Shown in pieces: positions 27,215 to 36,166 of a stretch of DNA of 64,000 nucleotides. This stretch comes from Sphingomonas sp. (GTDB lineage Bacteria; Pseudomonadota; Alphaproteobacteria; Sphingomonadales; Sphingomonadaceae): the NCBI RefSeq assembly GCF_017744835.1, contig NZ_JAGIAM010000002.1, positions 186,001 to 250,000 on the forward strand, read 5' to 3'. The notes beneath the pieces were generated by a model. It ran no database searches and was not told the DNA's origin. It saw only the letters and a program-made list of their open reading frames with translations. The translations under genes were made by a program, and so were the position numbers. Each line of letters opens with the position of its first letter. The first letter of the stretch is position 1.

Positions 27215-28503
27215 CGCGCGGCCCTGCCCGCATCATAGGCCTGAATCACCCGCCCCGGCCCCGCGCCGAACCAGCTGTACCCATTGCGACGCTCGAGGCT
27301 GACGGCGTTGACATCGGTCTGGATCGACCGGTCGCGGTCGCCGAAGATCGGGCGCATCGTCGCAATGTCGTAGAAGCGTGCCCAAATCGGCCCTGCGCCA
27401 GGCCGTGCCACCAGCCTGCGGCCTTCCGCGGGCGTGGTCGAGGTCCATGCCATGTCGCGGATCGCGACACTGCGCAGCCAGGCGATGCCCGCTTCGATCG
27501 CAGCGTCGACGCGTGGGGAGCGCTCCGGGAGGCGCATCAGCAGCGCGAGCAGCCCGGCGCTTTCGTTGCTGGAGAGCGACGTCGGCTCGAAATTGCGCGC
27601 ACCCGCCGGGGCGAGCGTCAGCATGTCGTGCTGCTGCCCCCAGCCGGTCCGCTTGCCACCCACCACGACCTGGGTCGCGAGGATCACGTCGACTGCGCAA
27701 TCGACCGCGGTCTTGGCCTGGGCTGCGACCTCCGCCGGCACGAAGCCATAATCGCCCTGCCGCCGCGAGACGTCGAGCAGCAGCCCGATCACGTCGGCCA
27801 TCGCGTCGTCGTTGAAGGTGATCGCGTCGTGGTAGCCGCCCTCGACCGGATAGATCTGCGGCCAGCCGCCGTTGGGATATTGCGCTGCGAGCAGATAGCG
27901 CACGCCGCGCAGGAAGGCCTGGCGATAGGCCTCCCCCTGCGCACCCGGCCACGCCTGCTGCGCGCGGGCGAGGAAGCGCATCTCCGTGGTCGTCGCGCCA
28001 TTGTCGATCGTGCCGACATAGACCCATTTAGCGTCGCGCGCCTGGATGTCGCCCTTGGCCATCGGCGGCAGATGCTCGACGATGACGTAATGCTGGCGCC
28101 TGGCGCGGGGCGGCCCGCTGCGGTCCTGGTTCTTGCCCCAGCCGCCCGCCGGGGTCTGGAAGCTGACGATATTGTCTGCGATGCGGCGTGCCTCCTCGCC
28201 TGCGTACCAGCTCGCCTGGCGATCGAGCGGCATGGTGCGCGTGCTGCCCTCGGGCGGCGGCGCCGGGATCGCCGCGGCAGCAAGGCCTGCGCGCTCGGCG
28301 GCGAGCGCTGCCTGGTCCGCCTGCATCTGCGCGCGCGATCTGCGGAGATAGGCGAGCCAGGGCCCGCGCTCGGTCGCCGGAAGCGTGGCGATCCGCGCCT
28401 CGGTGAGTGGTTCGGCGGGAGTCATGTGGCCGATCGCCTGCGCGACCGCGGGGGCGCTCGCCCCGATGCAGACGGCAACGGCCGCCAAGCCAAGCATACG
28501 CAT
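27211..28503 (-). CDS. pelA: Pectate lyase, polysaccharide lyase family 10 (PelA type)
   Basis: This secreted enzyme cleaves polygalacturonate by calcium-dependent beta-elimination. The 430-residue protein has a signal peptide (LGLAAVAVCIGASAPAVAQA), then the (alpha/alpha) toroid features of PL10: GGWGKNQD, TIDNGATTTEMRFLA, NGGWPQIYP, AITFNDDAM, TGWGQQHD, EPTSLSSNESAGLL and RFYDIATMRPIFGDRD. The start is the ATG at 28503 (GGGGAGAG upstream), which shares one base with the GH2 stop. It is the last gene of the four-gene pectin operon, and its stop overlaps that of the Nudix gene. Confidence 0.93.
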   Translation of the reverse strand: MRMLGLAAVAVCIGASAPAVAQAIGHMTPAEPLTEARIATLPATERGPWLAYLRRSRAQMQADQAALAAERAGLAAAAIPAPPPEGSTRTMPLDRQASWYAGEEARRIADNIVSFQTPAGGWGKNQDRSGPPRARRQHYVIVEHLPPMAKGDIQARDAKWVYVGTIDNGATTTEMRFLARAQQAWPGAQGEAYRQAFLRGVRYLLAAQYPNGGWPQIYPVEGGYHDAITFNDDAMADVIGLLLDVSRRQGDYGFVPAEVAAQAKTAVDCAVDVILATQVVVGGKRTGWGQQHDMLTLAPAGARNFEPTSLSSNESAGLLALLMRLPERSPRVDAAIEAGIAWLRSVAIRDMAWTSTTPAEGRRLVARPGAGPIWARFYDIATMRPIFGDRDRSIQTDVNAVSLERRNGYSWFGAGPGRVIQAYDAGRAAR

Positions 28504-31500
28504 CAACGCTCTCCCCTTCCCGATCCATCGCCCTCGGCGAGCCAATGGACTGCATTTTCCAGAAACCGCCGCTGCAGCGGCGCTACCATGTCCGGCAGGC
28601 GGTGGACGAGCACGCGCATGCCCCGGCTGCGCGCGATCAGCGTCGCGGCGCCGTTCCTGCGATCATGGTCGCGGCTGTAGGCGGCGAGGATCTCGACGCC
28701 CTCGCCATCGACCAGCAACCCGTTGGAGGGTTGCCCCTCTATCTGGTGGAGCACGCTCGTCGCCTGGTCCGCCGGAATGCCGCCGAATAGCGCGTGCGCG
28801 CGCAGGTAATTCCAATTGCCCATCCAGGGGGCGCGGAGGTTGCCGACCTGCCCTTCATAAGCGAACAGCCCGAGCGCCGAGAGCTGGCGCGCTACGCCGT
28901 CCGCGAGGCCGTCCTCGGGCACCATCGCAAGCAATGGCGTGCCTGCTTTCACTGCGGCGAGCACGGCGGGCGGCAGCTCGCCCAGCACCAGCTCGGGTTT
29001 GTCGGCCTTCCCCGGCTGCGCCTCGAGCCCGGTCTGCTCGCCGATCTGGCGCCGCGCGATCTCGTCGGCCTTGAGCCCCGAGGCGATGATGCCGTCGTAG
29101 CGGCGGCCGGCGACGAAATCCTCGAAGACCGCGCCGTCCACGACCTCGAGCTGGCGGCGGAACGACTGGGCCACACCCGATAGCGCGATCCGCGGCGTGC
29201 GCCGAGCGCCCCGGCCGGGGCCGACCACCCAGAATTCGCGCTCGAACGCTGCGTCCGAGTGCGCCGAATGGACGAAGCGGACGCGCCAGGCGCCGGCCCT
29301 GTCGAACGCCGGAAGCGCCACCTGCTCGGCGAGCAGATAGCGGAAGACATCGGCCTCATGCGCGGGCACCGCATAGCTGCCTACGGCGCGCGCGCCGCCG
29401 TCAGGGTCGATCAGCGAGAGGCTGAGCCCGCCCGGCGCCGGTACACCGGTGTCATTGAACAGATAAAGGTCGAGCAGCGCTCGCTCGCCGAGCGCATAGA
29501 CCAGCCGCCGCTGCTTGGCGCAGGGCCGCACCGGCGCCAGGCTGCGGCGGACGATCTCGGGATCGGCCTTGAAGTGGCGGAGATTGTCGACGATCCCCGA
29601 ATGGTTCTCGATCGCAGTGCTCTCCCACCCGCTGATCGCCGCTACGTCCACCTCGTCGCCGATGCGGATGTTCTCGTGGTAATTCTCCCACGCCTCATAG
29701 CATTTGCGGCCGATCGAGAGGTACAGCGCCTCGGCGGTCGGGAAGGCCTTGCGGAAACCCCATTTGTCGAGGAACGCCTCGGTCTCGCGCAGGATCGCGC
29801 GGTGATCCTCGATGTCGTAGGACTTGCCGCCGCGCGCCTCGATCTCGGCGACCATCTTCGCGTGATTGTCCGCGACCGCGCAGCCCTGCATCTCGCCGAA
29901 CTCGACGATGAAGGGCTTGCCCGTCTGGCGATGGATATACGCGTCCTTCGACTGGTAGAATTTGTCGTACCACTGGTCGCCGGCGCCCTGGTGATTGACC
30001 CACCAGCCGCCCCATTGCTCGACGTCCGAGCGGTAATAATGATCGCTGTAGGGCAGGTACATTGCCTGCGCCGCGCCGCGCTGGACGAAGCCGTCGTTGA
30101 GGATCACCGTCCGGCTCGGGTCGGTGTCATGGACCGCCTTCAATATCCGCTGCACGTCGGGATTGGCGAGGTTGGCGCCGATCTCGTTCTGGATCGTGTA
30201 CTGGATCAGGCTGGGGTTGGAGCGGAAGGTCCGCGCCATGGCGACGCATTTGGCGACCATGAAGTCGCGGCTGAAGCGGTCGGCGGGCGAGAGCTGCTCG
30301 CCGGGCTTGAGGTCGCGACCGATGCCATGGCGGCCCCCCCCGGGCTCCATCACGCGCAGCAGGCCCATGCGGTTCTGCGCGGCGAAGACCTCCTCCTTGC
30401 CGACGTTGCGATGGAAGTGAAGGCAGTTGAGCCCCAGCGCCTTGGCCGAGGTCACTTCGCGCTCGGCCAGCTCGCGCGTCGGCCACAGGCCGTTGTAGCC
30501 CCAATAGCCCCAGGAGATTGCCGAATAGAGCTTCACCCGCCGCCCGTTGAGGCGGAGCAGCGCGTTGGTGCCGACGCCCTCGGGCGCGAACCAGCGGAAG
30601 CCGAACTCGACGCTCCGCTCGTCGGCGCCCCAGCCGAAGCGCAGCCGGTACAGGACGGGCGTCGCGAGGTCCCACAATTGCGCATCAGCGGCGCGCACGC
30701 GGAAGACGACGGTCGCGACATTGCCGTCGAGCCGCAACGTCTCGAGCTTGACCGACGCGGGTTGCGCCCTTTCCCTGCCGTCGAGCAGCGCCAGCGTGGC
30801 GCGGCGGCGCAGCGCCTCGATGCTCCGCGGCGGCGCGGCGAAGACGACTTCCATGTGCGCGGTCACTTCGCGCGGATCGGGGGTGTTGAGCACCCAGGCG
30901 TCGCGGATATGCGCGTCGAGCGGATGCGCGCTCAGCGTCATCCCACGATCGATCCCGCCGAACCCGTGCGAGGCGAACAACTTTACGACGCCCCACATCA
31001 TCGTAGTAGAATCCCGCCAGTCGAATCGGCCGCCGGGGTTGGTGATACGGATCGCCAGCCGGTTGGGCGCGCCGGGGCGCATCGCATCGGTCAGGTCGCA
31101 GTGGATCGGCAGCTCCGACATGATCGAATAGCCGACGAGCTTCTCGTTGAAAAATATCTCCGCCCGAAGCCGCGCGCCGCGGATGTGGAGGAACAGGCGC
31201 TTGCCCTTGGCCGAGGCGGGCACGTCGATCTCGCGATACCACCAGGAGACGCCGCGATACGCGCCGTTCTGCGGCACCGGATCGTCCGCCGCGTAGCGAT
31301 ATTCGTCGCCGGTATAGGGGCGCTGGCCGAAGGCGCCCCAACAATGCTCCTCGACCGTTGTGGGGAGCGTCACCGGCAGCGCGGCGGCCTTCCACAGCGC
31401 GTCCCAACCCCCTGTCGGCGGGTTGATCGGCAGCGCCGCGAGATCGACCTCGGCGGGCAGATAGATGCGGTCGTTTTCATAGGCGGCGTCGCGATCGATC

Positions 31501-31625
31501 CACAGCCCCCAACCTTCATCGGGGATCTCACCCAGGACCGGAGCCGCGTGGGTCGACGGAATGAACGAAGCGGCGAGACCCACCCCCGTCGCCGCGATAA
31601 AGCCGCGGCGGCTCAACTGATGCAT
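28503..31625 (-). CDS. Tat-exported glycoside hydrolase family 2-like enzyme
   Basis: The 1040-residue protein begins with a twin-arginine signal (LSRRGFIAATGVGLAASF). A jelly-roll sugar-binding domain (about 90-230), an immunoglobulin-like domain and a TIM barrel follow. The barrel shows the GH2/clan GH-A pattern with an acid/base Asn-Glu pair in IQYTIQNE (N480, E481) and a probable nucleophile Glu in PFIVEFGE (E575). The C-terminal 300 residues form extra beta domains. Exact specificity (beta-galactosidase, glucuronidase or other) is not readable. The operon context points to side-chain trimming of rhamnogalacturonan. The start has an ideal AGGAGGGG. Confidence 0.85.
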   Translation of the reverse strand: MHQLSRRGFIAATGVGLAASFIPSTHAAPVLGEIPDEGWGLWIDRDAAYENDRIYLPAEVDLAALPINPPTGGWDALWKAAALPVTLPTTVEEHCWGAFGQRPYTGDEYRYAADDPVPQNGAYRGVSWWYREIDVPASAKGKRLFLHIRGARLRAEIFFNEKLVGYSIMSELPIHCDLTDAMRPGAPNRLAIRITNPGGRFDWRDSTTMMWGVVKLFASHGFGGIDRGMTLSAHPLDAHIRDAWVLNTPDPREVTAHMEVVFAAPPRSIEALRRRATLALLDGRERAQPASVKLETLRLDGNVATVVFRVRAADAQLWDLATPVLYRLRFGWGADERSVEFGFRWFAPEGVGTNALLRLNGRRVKLYSAISWGYWGYNGLWPTRELAEREVTSAKALGLNCLHFHRNVGKEEVFAAQNRMGLLRVMEPGGGRHGIGRDLKPGEQLSPADRFSRDFMVAKCVAMARTFRSNPSLIQYTIQNEIGANLANPDVQRILKAVHDTDPSRTVILNDGFVQRGAAQAMYLPYSDHYYRSDVEQWGGWWVNHQGAGDQWYDKFYQSKDAYIHRQTGKPFIVEFGEMQGCAVADNHAKMVAEIEARGGKSYDIEDHRAILRETEAFLDKWGFRKAFPTAEALYLSIGRKCYEAWENYHENIRIGDEVDVAAISGWESTAIENHSGIVDNLRHFKADPEIVRRSLAPVRPCAKQRRLVYALGERALLDLYLFNDTGVPAPGGLSLSLIDPDGGARAVGSYAVPAHEADVFRYLLAEQVALPAFDRAGAWRVRFVHSAHSDAAFEREFWVVGPGRGARRTPRIALSGVAQSFRRQLEVVDGAVFEDFVAGRRYDGIIASGLKADEIARRQIGEQTGLEAQPGKADKPELVLGELPPAVLAAVKAGTPLLAMVPEDGLADGVARQLSALGLFAYEGQVGNLRAPWMGNWNYLRAHALFGGIPADQATSVLHQIEGQPSNGLLVDGEGVEILAAYSRDHDRRNGAATLIARSRGMRVLVHRLPDMVAPLQRRFLENAVHWLAEGDGSGRGER

Positions 31626-31677
31626 GCATTCCCCTCCTGAACGGCTGCCGGGTTGCTCCCGGGTTCGTCCGCCCTGT

Positions 31678-32694
31678 TCAAATCTCGACGATCGCCTTGA
31701 TCACCCCCGCGCCCGGCGTCATCCATTCCGCCATTCGGCCGGGCAGCTCGGACAGCGGCGCGCTGTGGGTGTGCATGGCGGTGGTCGGCACCTCTCCGGC
31801 GCGGATCGCCTCGATCACCGCGGCGAAGTCCGCCAGTGTGGCGTTGCGGCTGCCGAGCAGGCTCATCTCGCGGCGGTGGAACTCGGGATCACTGAAGCGG
31901 ATCGTGTCAGGCACGACCGAGACGAGCACATAGTTGCCGCCATGCGCGACATGCTCGAAGCCGGCCTCGATCGCGGCGGCGCTGCCGGTCGCGTCGAACA
32001 CCGTGTCGAACCCGTCGCCGCCGCTGGTTTCACGAAGGCGATCTCCGACTCCGTCGTCGAGGACCAGCGCGGCCCGCGCGCCGAGCGTCTGCGCACAGAA
32101 CGTGGCGCGGGCGGCGTTGCCGTCGATCACCGTCACCTCGGCACCGGCCCGCACGGCGAAGAGCGTCACTGCCATGCCGATCGGCCCCGCCCCCGACACC
32201 AGCACCTTCTGCCCGGCGGAGAGTCCCGCGCGCTCGGCCGCGTGGCGGCCGATCGACAGGAACTCCACCATCGCCGCCTGGTCGAGGCTGAGCCCCTGCG
32301 CGTCGATCACGAAGCGCGCATCGACCGCCAGATACTCGGCGAGCCCGCCATCGCGGTGGACCCCCAGCACTTCGATCCGCATGCAGCAATTGGTCTTGCC
32401 CTTCCGGCACGCCGCGCAGGTGCCGCAGGAGATATAGGGCATGATGCAGACCGTCGTACCGATCGCGAAGCGGCCTTCGTCGTCGGCCTCGACCACTTCG
32501 CCCGCCAGCTCGTGGCCGATGACGCGGGGATAGTCGACATAGGGCTGGGTCCCGCGGAAGATGTGATAATCGGTGCCGCACATGCCCACCCGGCGGATGC
32601 GGACCAGCACCTGGCCCGGCTCGCGCGAGGGGCGAGCGCGCGCGCCGCGTACCAGCACGCCCGGCTCTGCGCAGACCACCACTTCCATCGTCAT
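31678..32694 (-). CDS. Zinc-dependent alcohol dehydrogenase, L-galactonate 5-dehydrogenase-like
   Basis: The 338-residue medium-chain dehydrogenase has the catalytic zinc site (C39 in GMCGTDYH, H61-E62 in [11 protein letters not shown]), a structural zinc site with four Cys (C90, C93, C96, C104) and a Rossmann motif VSGAGPIG. The stretches [23 protein letters not shown] and [13 protein letters not shown] resemble L-galactonate oxidoreductase YjjN/LgoD. It is therefore probably a cytoplasmic NAD-dependent aldonate or polyol dehydrogenase. The ATG at 32694 overlaps the GH95 stop by 4 bases, linking it to the sugar that GH95 releases. A role on L-fuconate or a related acid is an alternative. Confidence 0.85.
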   Translation of the reverse strand: MTMEVVVCAEPGVLVRGARARPSREPGQVLVRIRRVGMCGTDYHIFRGTQPYVDYPRVIGHELAGEVVEADDEGRFAIGTTVCIMPYISCGTCAACRKGKTNCCMRIEVLGVHRDGGLAEYLAVDARFVIDAQGLSLDQAAMVEFLSIGRHAAERAGLSAGQKVLVSGAGPIGMAVTLFAVRAGAEVTVIDGNAARATFCAQTLGARAALVLDDGVGDRLRETSGGDGFDTVFDATGSAAAIEAGFEHVAHGGNYVLVSVVPDTIRFSDPEFHRREMSLLGSRNATLADFAAVIEAIRAGEVPTTAMHTHSAPLSELPGRMAEWMTPGAGVIKAIVEI

Positions 32695-35057
32695 GCCCTC
32701 CCGAAGTCCCGTGCCTTGAGCCGCACCTCGCGGCCTGGGCGGATCCGGACCTCGCGCCGGCCCTCGCCCAGCCGGACGATCCGGCGCCCCTCGACGCTGC
32801 CGCGGATGCGCGCGGACTCGAGCCGGCCGCCGCGCCAGCTGAGATCGATCGTGCAGCCGCCGCGCGTGCGCAGCCCGGTCACCGAACCCTCGGGCCAGGC
32901 CTGGGGCAGTGCGGGGAGCAGGCGGATCTCCTCGCCCTGGTTCTGCACCAGCATCTCGGCAATCCCCGCCGCGCCGCCGAAATTGCCGTCGATCTGGAAC
33001 GGCGGATGCGCGTCGAACATGTTCGGATAGGTGCGCTCGGGGCCGAGCAGGAAGCGCAGGATCGAATGCGCGCGATTGCCGTCGCGCAGCCGCGCCCAGA
33101 GATTGATCCGCCACGCGGTCGCCCAGCCGGTCGCCTTGTCGCCACGGATCTCGAGCGAGCGCTGCGCCGCGCGCGCCAGCTCGGGGGTGCGGTCGACGTC
33201 GATCTGGCGGCTCGGATAAAGGCCGTAGAGGTGCGAGACGTGGCGGTGGTGGATGTCGCCAGCGTTGGCGTCCCAATCCTCGGGCCATTCCTGGAGCTGG
33301 CCCTGGCTGCCGATCTTCATCGGCAGCAGCCGCTTGCGCGCGGCGACGACTTCATCGGCGAAAGCCGCGTCGCCGCCGAGGATGTGCGCCGCAGCAGCGG
33401 TCTGGTCGAACAGATCGCCGACGATCTGCATGTCCATCGTCGGCCCGTGGATCAGCGACGAACCATGGCCATGGTCGTTCTCGGGCGAGAGCGACGGGTT
33501 GGTGACGAGACGCCCCGTCTTCGGATCGACCTGCAGCGTATCGAGGAAGAATAGCGCCGCGCCCTTGAGCACCGGATAGATCGAGGCGAGATAGGCCCGG
33601 TCGGGGTTGTACTCGTAATGCTCCCACAGATGCGTGCACAGCCACGCGCCACCGGTGGGCCAGAGCCCGAACTTGGCGCCGTCGATCGGCGCGGTGGCAC
33701 GCCACAGATCGGTGTTGTGATGGCAGACCCAGCCGCGCGCGCCATACATGTCGCGGGCCGTACGCGCGCCGGTGACCGCAATCTCGCGCACCATGCGGAT
33801 CAGCGGCTCGACGCATTCGGGCAGGTTGGTCGGCTCGGCCGGCCAATAATTCATCTCGGTGTTGATGTTCACCGTGTACTTGCCGCCCCAGGGCGGACTG
33901 GGCTTGTCGTTCCAGATTCCCTGGAGATTGGCGGGCTGGCTGCCCGGTCGCGACGATCCGATCAGCAGATAGCGGCCATATTGGAAATAGAGCGCGGCGA
34001 GCGCCGGGTCGTTCGCGGTTTCCGACTGGCGGATGCGCGCGTCGGTGGGCAGCGCCGCTGCGGGGCTCGAGCCCAAGTCGAGCGTCACGCGGCGGAACAG
34101 CCGGCGGTGCTCGGCGGTGGTCGCTGCGGCGATGGTCGCGAAGGAGCGCGACGCGGCCTTGGCGATCTGCGCGCTGGTGATCGCGGCCGGGTCCCCGCTC
34201 ACATCGTCGAAGCGGCGATAGCTGGTCGCCATCGCGATCAGCAGCGTCAGCTCGTCGGCGCCGTCGACCACCAGCTCCTGCCCCGCGGCGGACACGCGCC
34301 CGCCTTTGGGCTGGGCGAGCAGCCGTGCCTCGAAGCGCAGCGCACCGGGGATGTCGCCGTGGCGATCGTTGCGGCCCGCGAGCAGCAGCGTGTCGACGCC
34401 CTCGGGCGCGACGGTCCATTGCTTGAGCGGCGAGGCGAAGCCCAGCCGGCAGCTGATCGCGCCGCGGCGGCTGGCGGAGAGATGGACCGCGATCACCTGG
34501 TCGATCGGCGAGGCGATCACGCGGCGGCGATAGGTGACGCCGCCGATCGTGAATTCGGTCTCCGCCATGGCGGAATCGATGTCGAGCGAGCGGCGGTAGC
34601 GCTCGGGCGCGTCGCCGATCCCCGCCATCGCGATCGCCAGGCTGCCCACCGTCTGAAACGCGGCCTGGCGCAACGGCGTGGCCATCACATTGGCGTTCGC
34701 GAAAGCCTCCGCCTCGGGATAGCGGCCGTCGAAGATCAGCTTGCGGAGCTGCGCCATATTTGCCTTGGCCCGGGGGTTCACCGGGTCATAGGGACCGCCC
34801 GCCCAGAGTGTGTCCTCGTTGAGCTGGAGCTGCTCGTTCGCGACTCCGCCGAACACCATCGCCCCGATGCGCCCGTTGCCCACCGGCAGCGCCTCGGTCC
34901 ATTCCTTGGCCGGCCCCTCGTACCAGAGCAGATTGGCATTGCCGGACCGTGTCCGGGGCGCCGCGCGCGCGGCACCGCCGGCCAGCGCCACCCCCGCCGA
35001 GAACAATCCCAGCGCGCCGCGGCGCGTGGCTGAGGGAAACAGCAATCGGTTAGACAA
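32691..35057 (-). CDS. Glycoside hydrolase family 95 (alpha-L-fucosidase or alpha-L-galactosidase)
   Basis: The 788-residue exported protein has an RR-containing signal ([20 protein letters not shown]) and full GH95 architecture. There is an N-terminal beta domain ([27 protein letters not shown]), then an (alpha/alpha)6 barrel with [24 protein letters not shown] and QIDGNFGG. The catalytic set is present as N397, N399, E526 and D690. At the position where alpha-1,2-L-fucosidase AfcA has His two residues before the first Asn, this protein has Thr (T395). I recall that pattern from an L-galactosidase member. I prefer the TTG start at 35057 (GGAGAGGG upstream); GTG at 35096 is possible. It is the first gene of the operon. 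Confidence 0.9.
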   Translation of the reverse strand: MSNRLLFPSATRRGALGLFSAGVALAGGAARAAPRTRSGNANLLWYEGPAKEWTEALPVGNGRIGAMVFGGVANEQLQLNEDTLWAGGPYDPVNPRAKANMAQLRKLIFDGRYPEAEAFANANVMATPLRQAAFQTVGSLAIAMAGIGDAPERYRRSLDIDSAMAETEFTIGGVTYRRRVIASPIDQVIAVHLSASRRGAISCRLGFASPLKQWTVAPEGVDTLLLAGRNDRHGDIPGALRFEARLLAQPKGGRVSAAGQELVVDGADELTLLIAMATSYRRFDDVSGDPAAITSAQIAKAASRSFATIAAATTAEHRRLFRRVTLDLGSSPAAALPTDARIRQSETANDPALAALYFQYGRYLLIGSSRPGSQPANLQGIWNDKPSPPWGGKYTVNINTEMNYWPAEPTNLPECVEPLIRMVREIAVTGARTARDMYGARGWVCHHNTDLWRATAPIDGAKFGLWPTGGAWLCTHLWEHYEYNPDRAYLASIYPVLKGAALFFLDTLQVDPKTGRLVTNPSLSPENDHGHGSSLIHGPTMDMQIVGDLFDQTAAAAHILGGDAAFADEVVAARKRLLPMKIGSQGQLQEWPEDWDANAGDIHHRHVSHLYGLYPSRQIDVDRTPELARAAQRSLEIRGDKATGWATAWRINLWARLRDGNRAHSILRFLLGPERTYPNMFDAHPPFQIDGNFGGAAGIAEMLVQNQGEEIRLLPALPQAWPEGSVTGLRTRGGCTIDLSWRGGRLESARIRGSVEGRRIVRLGEGRREVRIRPGREVRLKARDFGRA

Positions 35058-35096
35058 TGGACCCTCTCCGCTCTCGTCTTTCAGTTCGGTTATCAC

Positions 35097-35109
35097 TTGT
35101 AGAATACAA
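35097..35109. promoter_or_regulatory. Candidate operator between divergent pectin genes
   Basis: TTGTA-GAA-TACAA is a perfect 5-bp inverted repeat in the AT-rich gap between the GH95 operon and the CE12 gene. It lies 40 bases upstream of the preferred GH95 start and 50 bases upstream of CE12, so it could control both directions. The heptamer CACTTGT at its left edge (35094-35100) recurs at 36026-36032 upstream of the next TonB receptor. Confidence 0.35.
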
Positions 35110-35158
35110 TTTCATCTGTAAAATTCCTAGGCGGAGCAAAGTGAGGAACAGATAGTCA

Positions 35159-35983
35159 ATGGGCGTCTTCACGCATTGGCGTCTCCCCGCCCTGATGGTT
35201 GTCGCGCCGCTTTCGGCACAGGCACAGACCGCCACTGCTCCGGCCGAAGCACCGACCGAGCCCGTCCGCCGCATCGAACCATCGAAGATCATCCTCGTCG
35301 GCGATTCGACCACGGCAGTGATGGGAGGCTGGGGGCCGAGCTTCTGCGCTTATCACGTCACTTCCTTCATGGCCTGTGTGAATCTGGCTCGCGGTGGACG
35401 CAGCTCGGGCAACTATCGGACGGAGGGCTCCTGGGAGGTGGCGCTGGCGGAGATGCGCACCAAGGGTTATCGCGACATCTGGGTCGTCATCCAGTTCGGC
35501 CACAACGACCAGCCCGGAAAGCCCGGCCGCTCGACCGATCTCGTCACCGAGTTTCCCGCCAATCTCGCACGCTACGTGGACGAGGCGCGCGCTGCCGGCG
35601 CGAAGCCGATCCTGGCCACCCCGCTCAGTCGGCGCATGTTCAGCGAGGCCAAGCTCCAGAACGACCTCGAGCCCTGGGCCGCAGCCGTCCGCCGGGTCGC
35701 GGTCGACAAGCAGGTGCCGTTGATCGACTTGAATGCGGACAGCGCGGCCGCGTTGCAGGCCATGGGCGAGGCACGCGCCGATCGCTTCGCCCAGCTTCCC
35801 AAGAGCTCTGCACCGGTCGAGCCGGTGGCTTCCACGGAAGTGCAGGATCTGCCGATGGCCCAGCGCAAGCTCTCGTTCGACCGCACCCATCTCGGCACCG
35901 AAGGCGCCGACTATTTCGCCGCGATGGTGACGCGCGAACTCGCCGCGGCCGTCCCGCACATGCGGCCTCTGCTCCTCCCCTGA
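35159..35983 (+). CDS. Rhamnogalacturonan acetylesterase, carbohydrate esterase family 12
   Basis: This secreted SGNH-hydrolase removes acetyl groups from the galacturonic acid residues of rhamnogalacturonan I, which opens the chain to lyases and glycosidases. The 274-residue protein has a signal peptide ending SAQAQ and then the four SGNH blocks: ILVGDST with Ser (S50), NLARGGRSSGNY (Gly), QFGHND with Asn (N116), and SFDRTHLGTEG with the catalytic Asp/His (D241, H244). An AGGAA lies 9-13 bases before the ATG. It is divergent from the GH95-PL10 operon and followed by a TonB receptor. Confidence 0.93.
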   Translation: MGVFTHWRLPALMVVAPLSAQAQTATAPAEAPTEPVRRIEPSKIILVGDSTTAVMGGWGPSFCAYHVTSFMACVNLARGGRSSGNYRTEGSWEVALAEMRTKGYRDIWVVIQFGHNDQPGKPGRSTDLVTEFPANLARYVDEARAAGAKPILATPLSRRMFSEAKLQNDLEPWAAAVRRVAVDKQVPLIDLNADSAAALQAMGEARADRFAQLPKSSAPVEPVASTEVQDLPMAQRKLSFDRTHLGTEGADYFAAMVTRELAAAVPHMRPLLLP

Positions 35984-36069
35984 GCGGCACGAACACCGAT
36001 CCGAGCGAATTCTGAATGTGAATAACACTTGTGCTAATAAAAATTACAGACTAGGTAACCGGTAGCAAT

Positions 36070-36156
36070 CCCCGCAACAGACGGGGTGCGATAAAGGGAG
36101 CGATCAGGCGAAAGGGGGCCCGCTGCGGGTCAGAGCCACCGCTCCCCAAAAGGGAG
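36070..36156 (+). promoter_or_regulatory. Structured leader with alternative pairing upstream of a TonB receptor
   Basis: Upstream of the receptor ATG at 36167 the DNA can form CCCCG/CGGGG (36070-36086). It can also form a long-range stem GGGAGCG (36096-36102) with CGCTCCC (36140-36146) enclosing a CCCGC/GCGGG hairpin. The same CTCCC (36142-36146) can instead pair with GGGAG (36152-36156) next to the RBS. The two pairings exclude each other, as in a translational switch or attenuator. This rests on inspection only. Confidence 0.35.
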
Positions 36157-36166
36157 AAGGAAAGGC

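Noticed and set aside
29259..31640. Plus-strand frame of nearly 800 codons opposite the GH2 gene
   Set aside because: The minus strand carries a Tat signal and GH2 motifs. The plus frame shows no recognisable domain.
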